This document shows positions 23,377-30,321 of a stretch of DNA of 37,862 bases, in pieces. The stretch covers positions 1 through 37,862 of the forward strand of contig CALFEQ010000168.1 of assembly GCA_937949945.1 (NCBI GenBank). The letters run 5' to 3'. Each line of letters begins with the position of its first letter. Position 1 is the stretch's first letter. Position numbers and translations under genes: made by a program. The notes below the pieces were generated by a model. That model did no database searches, was not told the origin of the DNA, and was given only the letters and a program-made list of their open reading frames with translations. The stretch comes from an uncultured Myxococcales bacterium. GTDB taxonomy: Bacteria > Myxococcota_A > Polyangia > Polyangiales > Polyangiaceae.

Positions 23377-24161
23377 GTGGCGCCGGACACGAGTGGACGA
23401 AGCACGAGCGCGATGGCTGGTCCGTCTGCTCGCGCTGCGGGATGGTCCGCAACTACGACCGCGAGCTGACGACGTGCAGCGGCGCGTTGCCGAAGATCCG
23501 GCAGCGCAGCGAGATCGAGGACTGCGGCCAGGATGGCGTATGCCGGCTTTCTCCGGGCTGCAACCGGCACTGGGAGGAGCGAAACCGCGAGCTTGTGTGT
23601 GAGCGAGACGCGGCCATTGCTCGTGCCGAACAGGCCGAGCGTGAGCGCGACGAGCTGCGCGAGAGGTACGCGCTGGTGACGCGCATCCGAGCGCTACAGG
23701 AGTCGCAGATCGCTGATCTGGAGGCACGCGTGCAGGAGCTGGAGGCGGCGTTGCGAGAGATCGTCGACATCGACTCTGCGTCGCCGGAGCACCGGATCGC
23801 GATGCGCGCGCTCGGCGACTCGCCTGCCGTGAGCACGCCCCGCCTTCGTCGCGGCGATGTCGTTCGCGTCAAGGGCTCCGCGCTGGTCGAGCTGCGAGAC
23901 CGCCTCGGCGACGTCCTCGACGTCAGCGGCGGAGAGGTCCTCGTCAACGTCGCGACGGCGCAGGGTCCGCAGCGGCACTGGCTGTTCGTCGAACAGGTCG
24001 AACCCACGCAGACCGCCCGCCTGCCCGCCGGCTGCGCGTGTGGCGGCGAGGGATGGTGCGACGCCTGCCAGATCGCGACGAGCGTCTCGTCGCACTCCGG
24101 GAGCGCGGCTGGGGCGCGCTGCCATCGATGCGGGCACTACGAAACCAGCTACGACCGATGA
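23373..24161 (+). CDS. Cys-rich coiled-coil protein upstream of csf1 (262 aa)
   Basis: Order of parts: zinc knuckle CSRCGMVRNYDRELTTC (about 19-35), a second Cys group (CGQDGVCRLSPGC), a coiled coil (residues 75-135), a small beta domain resembling an SH3/KOW-like barrel (RLRRGDVVRVKGSALVELRD), and C-terminal zinc clusters (CACGGEGWCDAC, CHRCGHYETSYDR). Directly coupled to the csf1-like gene (ATGA). Could be an RNP accessory or a general nucleic-acid-binding protein. No family recognised. Confidence 0.6.
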   Translation: MSGAGHEWTKHERDGWSVCSRCGMVRNYDRELTTCSGALPKIRQRSEIEDCGQDGVCRLSPGCNRHWEERNRELVCERDAAIARAEQAERERDELRERYALVTRIRALQESQIADLEARVQELEAALREIVDIDSASPEHRIAMRALGDSPAVSTPRLRRGDVVRVKGSALVELRDRLGDVLDVSGGEVLVNVATAQGPQRHWLFVEQVEPTQTARLPAGCACGGEGWCDACQIATSVSSHSGSAAGARCHRCGHYETSYDR

Positions 24162-25111
24162 CCGCTAGCCAGATCATCCATCGCATCCACGGCAGTCGTC
24201 CGCACCCGGACTGTGTCGACGTCTCCGCGTTCCGCTGCTGGGTATGCGGCGGCGAGTCGATGCGCGGTGTGCTCCGCCACAGGTGGATGGGAGCAAACTA
24301 TACCGGCCAGAACAAGGCCCGTTGCCCGGCCTCTGAGCACGTCTGCGAGGCGTGCGTCACGGTCATGGCCGGGCGCCCGCCGGACACCGAACGCATGTGG
24401 AGCCACCTCGTCGAGGGCGACGAGCACGTGCGGGTGAACAAGGGCCAGAAGCCGGCGATCCGCGCGTTCCTCCGCCGCCCGCACCGCGCGCCGTGGTTCG
24501 CCGCGATCGCCGACAGCGGGCAGAAGCACCTCATCCCCTGGACGCCGATCAATGCCCCGAACCAGCCTGGTGGTCGCGTGATGTTCGAGGATGTGATCGT
24601 GGAGCTCCCGCGCACGGACGACGGCTGGCGCGTGCTCGACGACATCACGGATGCGCTGACGGACGGCGCGACGAAGGAGGAGATCCTACGCGGCGACTAC
24701 AGCCCGCGGGCGTGGCAGCTCCTCGGCGCGGATCGGCTGCGTGCGCTCGAGGCGACGTGGTCACGGCTGCGCGGCGGCGCGTGGTTCGATCTGGCCGTGT
24801 GGCTCGCGCAGCGGGACGAAGAGAAGGTCAAGGAACGGATGGCCGCCGATAAGGCGGCGAAGGAGAAGAAGGATGCTGGACGAAAGGGACAAGGAGCGGC
24901 TGCGGACGCTGCTCGTCGAGGTCGTGCTCGAGCTGCGGAGCGCGTACCTGCGGACGCCGGGGTGCTCAGTGCTCAAGCACTGGACGCAGATCCAAGAGCG
25001 GATGCTTGCGTGCGCGCGGCAGACGGCGACGCCAGAGGAGTGGGTGTCCAAGATGATGCGGACGCTTCAGCTCGGGGCCCCACCGGAGAACAGCTCGCGC
25101 TGTTTCCGTGA
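24158..25111 (+). CDS. csf1: Csf1-like large subunit of a type IV CRISPR complex
   Basis: A 317-aa frame. Residues 25-70 hold the four-Cys zinc finger typical of Csf1 (CWVCGGESMRGVL ... CPASEHVCEACV). Residues 100-140 (KPAIRAFLRRPHRAPWFAAI) and the helical part up to about residue 238 fit the family. In type IV complexes Csf1 is the Cas8-like subunit that caps the crRNA 5' end. From 24873 its frame overlaps the cas11-like gene, and residues after about 239 are Ala/Arg-rich with weak coding character; they end EQLALFP. Neighbouring csf2 and csf3 make the assignment firm. Confidence 0.78.
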   Translation: MTASQIIHRIHGSRPHPDCVDVSAFRCWVCGGESMRGVLRHRWMGANYTGQNKARCPASEHVCEACVTVMAGRPPDTERMWSHLVEGDEHVRVNKGQKPAIRAFLRRPHRAPWFAAIADSGQKHLIPWTPINAPNQPGGRVMFEDVIVELPRTDDGWRVLDDITDALTDGATKEEILRGDYSPRAWQLLGADRLRALEATWSRLRGGAWFDLAVWLAQRDEEKVKERMAADKAAKEKKDAGRKGQGAAADAARRGRARAAERVPADAGVLSAQALDADPRADACVRAADGDARGVGVQDDADASARGPTGEQLALFP

Positions 25112-25244
25112 CCTCGCCGACTTCGTGCGGGAGCGTGGGGCGGCGAAGGAGTTTCTCGACCTGATCGATCGCGAGTACGGCTTCATCCTCGCCCAGGCGC
25201 GAGGGGTGGCCGAAGCCAAGAAGGAGGCAGCGAGCCATGTTTGA
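24873..25244 (+). CDS. Cas11-like small subunit (type IV)
   Basis: A 123-aa all-helical protein (RLRTLLVEVVLELRSAYLRT, KHWTQIQERMLACARQ, FVRERGAAKEFLDLIDREYG) between csf1 and csf2, the position and size of the Cas11 small subunit in type IV-B complexes. It would line the belly of the crRNA filament. ATG preceded by AAGGAG; G/C-rich third positions show this frame, not the overlapping csf1 tail, is the main coding one. Stop overlaps the csf2 start. Assignment rests on position and fold type since Cas11 sequences diverge. Confidence 0.6.
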   Translation: MLDERDKERLRTLLVEVVLELRSAYLRTPGCSVLKHWTQIQERMLACARQTATPEEWVSKMMRTLQLGAPPENSSRCFRDLADFVRERGAAKEFLDLIDREYGFILAQARGVAEAKKEAASHV

Positions 25245-26223
25245 GCGCATCTGCTGGGAATTCATCATCGAGGCCCTGACGCCGATCGCCCACGCGTCTG
25301 AGACGATCGGGAACACGTCGCTGGCGATGCGACGCAAGGTCCGCCAGCCGGACGGGACGTTCTGCGACGTCCCCATAATCACCGGCGACACGATGCGCCA
25401 CGGCCTGCGCGAGGCCGGCGCGTACGCAGCGCTCGACGCGACCGGACTCCTCGACTCCCCCTCGCTCAGCGAGGCGGCGCTCCGCTTGCTGTTCGCGGGC
25501 GGCACGCTCTCGGGCAAGGTCGGCGCGGTGAAGATCGACGCCTACCGCGACATGGTCGACACGTTCCCCGTGCTCTCGCTCCTCGGCGGATGCGCGCAGA
25601 ACCGCCCGATCGCTGGCAAGATCGAGGTCTGCAACGCCGATCTCATCTGCCTCGAGACCGCGCACATCTTGCCCGAGTGGGTCACCGACTGGCTCCGCGA
25701 GAAGGGCGTAGCTCTCCAGTCGTGCCGCAGCCACATCGAGGAGGTGCAGCGCGTGCGCATGGATCCGTCCCTCGATCCGGGCAAACGCAAGCTCCTCTCC
25801 GACGGAGGCGCGAGCGTAGAGCAACGGCTGCTCGCGTCCGAGCACGGCAAGGAGGTCGGTGATGTCGTCCTCGCGGAAGACAACAAGTCGACGATGCTGC
25901 CCAGGCGTTATGAGACGGTCGTGGGCGGGTCGCTCTTCCTCTGGTCGGTGTCGGCGACGGTGCATTCGGAGATTGAGCGCGACACATTCGCGACGATCGT
26001 AGGCGCGTTCCTGCGCGACGCGCGCGTCGGTGGCAAGCGCGGGACCGGCCACGGACGTATCCGGCCGGTGATCGCGAAGCAGATCAAGGTGCAGCGTCCG
26101 CGCGAGGCGCCGGAGAACCTCGACACGGGGGCGCTCGGGCCGTCGATCGGGAGCCTGTTCTACGCGCACATGAAGGAGCGCTCGGATCGGTTCCGGAAGT
26201 TCCTCGCCGAGGTGGACGCGTGA
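25237..26223 (+). CDS. csf2: Csf2 (Cas7-like) backbone protein, type IV CRISPR
   Basis: A 328-aa RAMP-fold protein that polymerises along crRNA. Diagnostic parts: LTPIAHASETIGNTSLAMRR near residue 14, DVPIITGDTMRHGLRE near 43, the variable thumb region around 160-230, and the glycine-rich GKRGTGHGRIRPV near 277. These match Csf2 of type IV systems more than type I or III Cas7. Coupled upstream to the cas11-like gene and downstream (GTGA) to a 63-aa gene. No Cas6/Csf5 is nearby, so crRNA supply must come from elsewhere, or the complex binds unprocessed RNA as suggested for IV-B. Confidence 0.88.
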   Translation: MFERICWEFIIEALTPIAHASETIGNTSLAMRRKVRQPDGTFCDVPIITGDTMRHGLREAGAYAALDATGLLDSPSLSEAALRLLFAGGTLSGKVGAVKIDAYRDMVDTFPVLSLLGGCAQNRPIAGKIEVCNADLICLETAHILPEWVTDWLREKGVALQSCRSHIEEVQRVRMDPSLDPGKRKLLSDGGASVEQRLLASEHGKEVGDVVLAEDNKSTMLPRRYETVVGGSLFLWSVSATVHSEIERDTFATIVGAFLRDARVGGKRGTGHGRIRPVIAKQIKVQRPREAPENLDTGALGPSIGSLFYAHMKERSDRFRKFLAEVDA

Positions 26224-26411
26224 GCCGTCGCGAGCCGTGGATCGTCGTGAGCACCGCGCTGTGTCCACCCACCATCCTTCTCGTGCGAGGATCCGAGCGA
26301 GGCGCCGTTCGCGACTTCACTCAGGAGGAGTGGCGCGCTGCGTTCCATGCGCCGAGCCAGCCGTACCCGTGGACAGGCGGCGACGAGCGCGTTGAGAGGA
26401 CGTCGTCATGA
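26220..26411 (+). CDS. Small gene inserted between csf2 and csf3 (63 aa)
   Basis: GTG start overlapping the csf2 stop, stop overlapping the csf3 start (ATGA). Peptide begins REPWIVVSTALCPPTILLVR and ends with DFTQEEWRAAFHAPSQPYPW and a charged tail. The exact double coupling implies stoichiometric production with the csf proteins. I know of no such gene in described type IV loci; it may be an extra subunit. Confidence 0.6.
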   Translation: MSRREPWIVVSTALCPPTILLVRGSERGAVRDFTQEEWRAAFHAPSQPYPWTGGDERVERTSS

Positions 26412-27064
26412 AACCCCTCGTCGTCCGCGCCCACCTACGGGGCGCGATCATGCTGCCCGAGTACCCAATCGCGCTCGACGCGCTGCTCATGGCGGCGTGG
26501 GCGCGGCGCGAGAACCTGCCGCCGCTCGACTGCCGCGACGGCGCGGAGATCGCGATCCCGAAGGAGGCCGTCCCGCTCCTCCGCTCCGCGTGCGGTCGCA
26601 TCTACCTGGCGTCCGAGGGGCAGTACGAGGTGGAGGAGCGCGAGCGGCGCCACCTCGTGCAGCGCTTCCCGATCGACGAGGCCCAGGCGCTCGGCGGGCC
26701 GAAGATCCGAAGCATCAAGCTCTCGGAGGGGCGAACGAAGCATCACCGCTCGCCTTACGAGGTCGTGCACCTCGTTGGCGACGAGATGGTCTGGTTCGCG
26801 ATTGGCGATCTCGATGGCGTGCGCGACCTCGTCGAGATCATCGGTCACCTCGGCAAGAAGCGCAGCGTGGGGACGGGACGCGTGCGGTCGTGGTCGGTGG
26901 AGCCGATCGAGCCGTGGGAGGGCTTCCCTGTCCTCCGCGATGGGCGGCCCCTTCGCTCGCTGCCGCTCGACTGGCCCGGGCTCGGGGAGCATCGGGTGGA
27001 GTGGAGGGTGCTCGCTCCGCCGTACTGGGAAAGGTTCCGCGAGGAGCCGTGTGCGGTCTCATGA
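26408..27064 (+). CDS. csf3: Csf3 (Cas5-like) protein, type IV CRISPR
   Basis: A 218-aa RAMP protein. The start PLVVRAHLRGAIMLPEYPIA, followed by LDALLMAAW, is characteristic of Csf3, as is the C-terminal glycine-rich loop KKRSVGTGRVRSWSVEPIEP and the LPLDWPG segment. Csf3 binds the crRNA 5' handle and nucleates the Csf2 filament. Coupled to the preceding 63-aa gene and to the following HTH gene by ATGA. Confidence 0.87.
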   Translation: MKPLVVRAHLRGAIMLPEYPIALDALLMAAWARRENLPPLDCRDGAEIAIPKEAVPLLRSACGRIYLASEGQYEVEERERRHLVQRFPIDEAQALGGPKIRSIKLSEGRTKHHRSPYEVVHLVGDEMVWFAIGDLDGVRDLVEIIGHLGKKRSVGTGRVRSWSVEPIEPWEGFPVLRDGRPLRSLPLDWPGLGEHRVEWRVLAPPYWERFREEPCAVS

Positions 27065-27555
27065 GCACAAACAACGCTGTCAGTGGTGACGCGCACTGGA
27101 CGCGTCGATATCCGGACAGGGTGCCCCGCGGCGAGCGCCATCCGCGTGCGGCGCTGCGCGGCCTGATGCGGAGGACGGCTCTCGAGATGGTGGCAGCCGG
27201 GCACTCGATCCGTCACGTCGCGCGCGAGCTCGGCGTGTCGCGCAAGGCGGTCGCCAACGCGACGCGCACGGCGGTCCCGAGGATCCTCGAGTCACCCTTC
27301 CGGATCACCGAGCACGCGATCGACCGCTACATCGAACGCATCCGCCCGGGCATCCCGCGAGCACGGGCGCTGCGGGAGCTTTGCGCAATCACCCGGGGCG
27401 CGCACGCGGTGAAGGAGATCGAGCCCGGGCTCTGGCTCTGGCGCGGGCCGAAGCCGCGTCGCCTGCGCCTGCGCGTGTCGACGCGCGAGCCGGGGCCGCC
27501 GCAGCTCGTGACGGTGCTGACGGCGCATGATGGGATGCGGAGGCACCTGGCATGA
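27061..27555 (+). CDS. HTH protein coupled to csf3 (164 aa)
   Basis: Residues 40-75 form a homeodomain-like or resolvase-like helix-turn-helix (ALEMVAAGHSIRHVARELGV, SRKAVANATR). Residues 80-160 (FRITEHAIDRYIERIRPGIP, ALRELCAITRGAHAV) form a second domain seen in phage proteins of unknown role. It is locked into the cas operon by ATGA on both sides. Might regulate the operon or contact target DNA; unproven. Confidence 0.6.
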   Translation: MSTNNAVSGDAHWTRRYPDRVPRGERHPRAALRGLMRRTALEMVAAGHSIRHVARELGVSRKAVANATRTAVPRILESPFRITEHAIDRYIERIRPGIPRARALRELCAITRGAHAVKEIEPGLWLWRGPKPRRLRLRVSTREPGPPQLVTVLTAHDGMRRHLA

Positions 27556-29027
27556 GGGCCTTCGCATCGTCGCTGCACGCGTGGAAGAGCCTCGAGCGGC
27601 AAGAGGGGATCAAGGTCCCGCACGGGCTGACGTTCCCTCTTGCCGTCGTCGAGGCGATCGGCGCGCCGTACGGTCTCACGCTCGCCGCCGAGGAGCACAC
27701 GCCAGAGGGCCCGTACGGCTTCGACGCGATCTTCCTCTCCGTGCTCGACTCGCGCTGCATGGTCAACGCCGCGCGGCACTTCGCGAAGTGGAAGGTGCCC
27801 TTCCGGCGCGCGTACCGGAACGAGCTCCACCCGCTCGTGTGGGCCGGCGGGCAGGGGCTTCACAATCCGCTTCCGCTCGCGCCGTGCGCGGACCTCATCG
27901 TGATCGGCGACGCGGAGGAACCGTTGCCCAAGCTGCTTGTCGCCTGGGAGAATCATCGCGGCAACCGAAAGGCATTTCTGCGCGCGGCCGCCGAAGTGCC
28001 TGGCGTGTTCGTCCCGTCGATTCACGATCGACGGCGAGACACGATCGTGCAGGCCGTGGCGCCGGACATCTCGGTGACGCTCCGTCACAACATCAGCGTG
28101 AGCCACGATGGCACGAGGCGCATCGAGATCGCGCGCGGGTGCAAGTACAAATGCACGTTCTGCTCGCTCGGATGGCGTACGCCCGTGCGCGAGAATCCTA
28201 CTGAGCAGATCATCGAGACGATCGTCCGGAGTCCGAAGCGGGTGCACCTTCAGGCCGGCGACGCTGAGAGCCACTCAGGTATCGACCTCATTCGTGCCGC
28301 GCTGAGAGCGCATGGCGGTTTCGATCAGGGCTGGACTGGTCGACTCGATTCACTCTTCGAGAACCCCGACCAGACCATCCCCGGACAGAAGCGATACGCG
28401 TTCGGCGTCGAGGGTGTGAGTTACCGACTCCGTCGCGCCGTCGGGAAGGGCTATCTCACCGACGATCGACTCGTCGAGGACACGGTGAGGTTCTTCTCGA
28501 CGATCGAGGGCGACGGTCGAGGGCGCGGCGCGTGGCACCTCATCTCTGGATTGCCAGGTGAGCGACGTGGGGAGGAGCTCGAGCTCGCGCGTGTGATCGA
28601 GCGCATCGACCAGCGCATGCGCGGCAAGACACCCCGCAACCTCTCGCTGCACTGGCAGCCGTTCCAGCCGCTCCCCGGGACGCCGATGCAGTGGTGCGCG
28701 GGCGGGACGGGCGCGAGGTCGAAGATCGCACGGCTTCGCTTCGTCGAGCGCTACTCGTGGTGTCGCGTGCGCCAGCTCGGCGGGCGCACCGACTCGATGG
28801 CGCTGACGTGCACCGTGCTCGCGCGCGCGGACGAGCGTGGAGCGGATCTGCTCGAGGCTCTGGCCGAGCGCATGCTGACGCCCGACGAGGCGGCGGAGAT
28901 CGCCGGGACGACGTACGGCGCGCTCGACCCGGATGAGCCGGTGCCGTGGGGCTTCGTGCGGACGGCTCACGGGCCAGAGGTGCTGAGGCGGGCGTACGAC
29001 GTGATGATGGGGCGCCTGGCGGAGTGA
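27552..29027 (+). CDS. B12-binding-like radical SAM protein
   Basis: A 491-aa enzyme. Residues 55-125 resemble the cobalamin-binding domain placed before radical SAM domains (FDAIFLSVLD ... DLIVIGDAEEPLP), though no clear DxHxxG is seen. The radical SAM core follows with the 4Fe-4S motif RGCKYKCTFC (Cys197, 201, 204), then ESHSGIDLIRAAL, RYAFGVEGVSYRLR and a C-terminal domain. Such enzymes often modify RNA, DNA or peptides (methylthiolation, methylation). It is the last gene of the chain holding the csf genes, coupled by ATGA, so it may modify the complex's RNA or target. Substrate unknown. Confidence 0.85.
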   Translation: MRAFASSLHAWKSLERQEGIKVPHGLTFPLAVVEAIGAPYGLTLAAEEHTPEGPYGFDAIFLSVLDSRCMVNAARHFAKWKVPFRRAYRNELHPLVWAGGQGLHNPLPLAPCADLIVIGDAEEPLPKLLVAWENHRGNRKAFLRAAAEVPGVFVPSIHDRRRDTIVQAVAPDISVTLRHNISVSHDGTRRIEIARGCKYKCTFCSLGWRTPVRENPTEQIIETIVRSPKRVHLQAGDAESHSGIDLIRAALRAHGGFDQGWTGRLDSLFENPDQTIPGQKRYAFGVEGVSYRLRRAVGKGYLTDDRLVEDTVRFFSTIEGDGRGRGAWHLISGLPGERRGEELELARVIERIDQRMRGKTPRNLSLHWQPFQPLPGTPMQWCAGGTGARSKIARLRFVERYSWCRVRQLGGRTDSMALTCTVLARADERGADLLEALAERMLTPDEAAEIAGTTYGALDPDEPVPWGFVRTAHGPEVLRRAYDVMMGRLAE

Positions 29028-29054
29028 CGTCCGCGCTCCGGAGGCTCCGCCAGA

Positions 29055-29147
29055 CCTCGTGATCTCCACTACTTGCGAAAAATCGACCGACTCCCAAAAT
29101 TATTCCTTGCACGAGGCATAACTAGGACGTATAGATCAGGTGTCAGC
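29055..29147 (+). promoter_or_regulatory. Duplicated promoter, copy A
   Basis: -35 TTGCAC (29107-29112), exactly 17 bases, -10 TATAGA (29130-29135). The 93-base block is repeated at 34792-34885: shared CCTCGTGATCTCC, AAATCGACCG, TATTCCTTGC and AGGACGTATA. GGCATAAC in the spacer resembles half of the repressor operator. No gene lies in 29028-29219; a GCCCC/GGGGC hairpin at 29163-29178 sits in the leader. Confidence 0.8.
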
Positions 29148-29219
29148 ACGGCGCTGGCGAAACGGCCCCGAGGACGGGGCAGACACTAGAGCGGCCAGGG
29201 TGCCGCGGAGGGTAGAGAG

Positions 29220-29441
29220 ATGAGCAAGGTTGGTCCCAAGATGTCGATGGTCGTGGCGTTCGTCGAGCGCAACCCGGGCCTCGCGATGATGCATGCGGCC
29301 CGATTCGTCGGGCCGAACGGCTCGCTGAAGTACGGGTACGAGAGCGCCCACCGCGCGCTCCGTGCCGGCCTCGTCCGCGACGTCGCGGGCCCCCGCGGGG
29401 CGACCCTGCTCTTCCCCGTCGACGTCGAGGTGGCGTCGTGA
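29220..29441 (+). CDS. Small winged-helix-like protein (73 aa)
   Basis: ATG after GGAGGGTAGAG. Begins SKVGPKMSMVVAFVERNPGL and contains RALRAGLVRDVAGPRGATLL, a small winged-helix pattern. Its ending LLFPVDVEVAS resembles the 18-aa fragment at 31972, suggesting duplication of this gene. First gene after promoter copy A. Coupled to the next by GTGA. Confidence 0.6.
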   Translation: MSKVGPKMSMVVAFVERNPGLAMMHAARFVGPNGSLKYGYESAHRALRAGLVRDVAGPRGATLLFPVDVEVAS

Positions 29442-29641
29442 TCCCGACCACGCTCGTCCGCACGAGCCCCGGGGGGGTCGTGCGCGTCCTGCGCATGCGG
29501 GACGTCTCGTTCCTGTTCAGTCCGGATGAGCTGACTCGCCTCGAGAGAGGCGAGTCGGTTTTCGCCCTCGGCTGCCTCTGGCGCCGGGGGACCGATGAAG
29601 ATGGGCCGCCCGAGCGGCCCGACGAGCTCGGCCTCATCTGA
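29438..29641 (+). CDS. Hypothetical protein (67 aa)
   Basis: GTG start overlapping the previous stop. Sequence VLRMRDVSFLFSPDELTRLE, RGESVFALGCLWR, then an acidic Pro-rich tail. The last codons run into the first hairpin of the structured RNA. No family known. Confidence 0.5.
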   Translation: MIPTTLVRTSPGGVVRVLRMRDVSFLFSPDELTRLERGESVFALGCLWRRGTDEDGPPERPDELGLI

Positions 29642-29945
29642 GGCCGGCCGGAAGGAAAACCGGCTCACCAAACCCCCGGGAAGGAAGTGCGGGTGCGAGT
29701 CCCGCCCAGGACACCGAAAGGTGATCCTGGATTCCGCCGCTACCGCGGCGGAGGAAGTAAACCCGACCGGATTCGCCCGAGAGACGTCGGGCCGCGACCA
29801 GCGGTGTGAAGAGGCTGGTGTAGGCGTCGCGTAAACCGCTCGACGGGTGAGCGGCGCTGAAGTTGGGCCGCGTGGTGAGTGGAACCTGGAACAGCCGGTT
29901 CAAGTCCGGCCCGGCCCTCCGAGTCGAGTCCCGCACGGTGCGGGG
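29630..29945 (+). ncRNA. Structured RNA copy 1 with tRNA-like hairpins
   Basis: Series of stems in order: GGCCTC/GAGGCC (29630), CCGG/CCGG with loop AAGGAAAA, a T-arm-like hairpin GCGGG-TGCGAGT-CCCGC, a CCAGGA..TCCTGG hairpin with GAAA loop, TCCGCCGC/GCGGCGGA, a core CGCGAC..GTCGCG at 29793-29830, CCGCTC/GAGCGG, and an acceptor-like stem GGGCCG (29865-29870)/CGGCCC (29912-29917) enclosing a second T-arm (29894-29910). Ends with CCCGCA/TGCGGG. A 71-base core is shared with copy 2. Not a standard tRNA, tmRNA or any RNA family I can name. Confidence 0.55.
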
Positions 29946-29965
29946 CACATCGGCCCAATGAGTTC

Positions 29966-30265
29966 GGCCTCATCTAAGGATGAGGCCGGCCGGAAGGAAA
30001 ACCGGCTCACCAAACCCCCGGGCCGGAATTGTGGGTTCGAATCCCACCGGAAAGATTCCGCCGCTAGCGGCGGAGGGGGTAAACCGGCTCGGATTAGCCT
30101 GCGAGAAAGCAGGTCGCGACCAGCGGTGTGAAGAGGCTGGTGTAGGCGTCGCGTAAACCGCTCTGACGGGTGAGCGGCGCTGAAGTCGGGGCTGTGGAGC
30201 AGGTGCCTGAAACGGCCGGTTCGACTCCGGCCTGCCCCTCCGAGTCGAGTCCCGCACGGTGCGGG
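29966..30265 (+). ncRNA. Structured RNA copy 2 with tRNA-like hairpins
   Basis: Second copy, offset 336 bases from copy 1. The core (30115-30186) is identical but for one inserted T. The flanking stems keep pairing while changing sequence: GGGGC (30188-30192)/GCCCC (30234-30238) instead of GGGCCG/CGGCCC, GTGGG-TTCGAAT-CCCAC instead of GCGGG/CCCGC, CGGAA/TTCCG instead of CCAGGA/TCCTGG. Such compensatory change supports real RNA structure. Positions 30266-30321 hold only the leader of the next gene. Confidence 0.55.
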
Positions 30266-30321
30266 CCACATACGCGTGCTAGAGGCGCCGCGGTGGCGCT
30301 CGATAGAAAAGAGGTAGTAAC

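Noticed and set aside
29680..29960. Cobalamin riboswitch, suggested by CCGG..GTCCGG hairpins and the nearby B12-type radical SAM gene
   Set aside because: T-arm loops mimic the riboswitch P5 hairpin, but the B12 box and the GCCACTG-type core are absent, and the RNA lies downstream of the gene.
29860..30265. tmRNA (ssrA), suggested by GGGGCTG and a T-arm
   Set aside because: No tag reading frame, no long pseudoknot domain between the two halves, and only about 20 bases lie between acceptor-like strand and T-arm.
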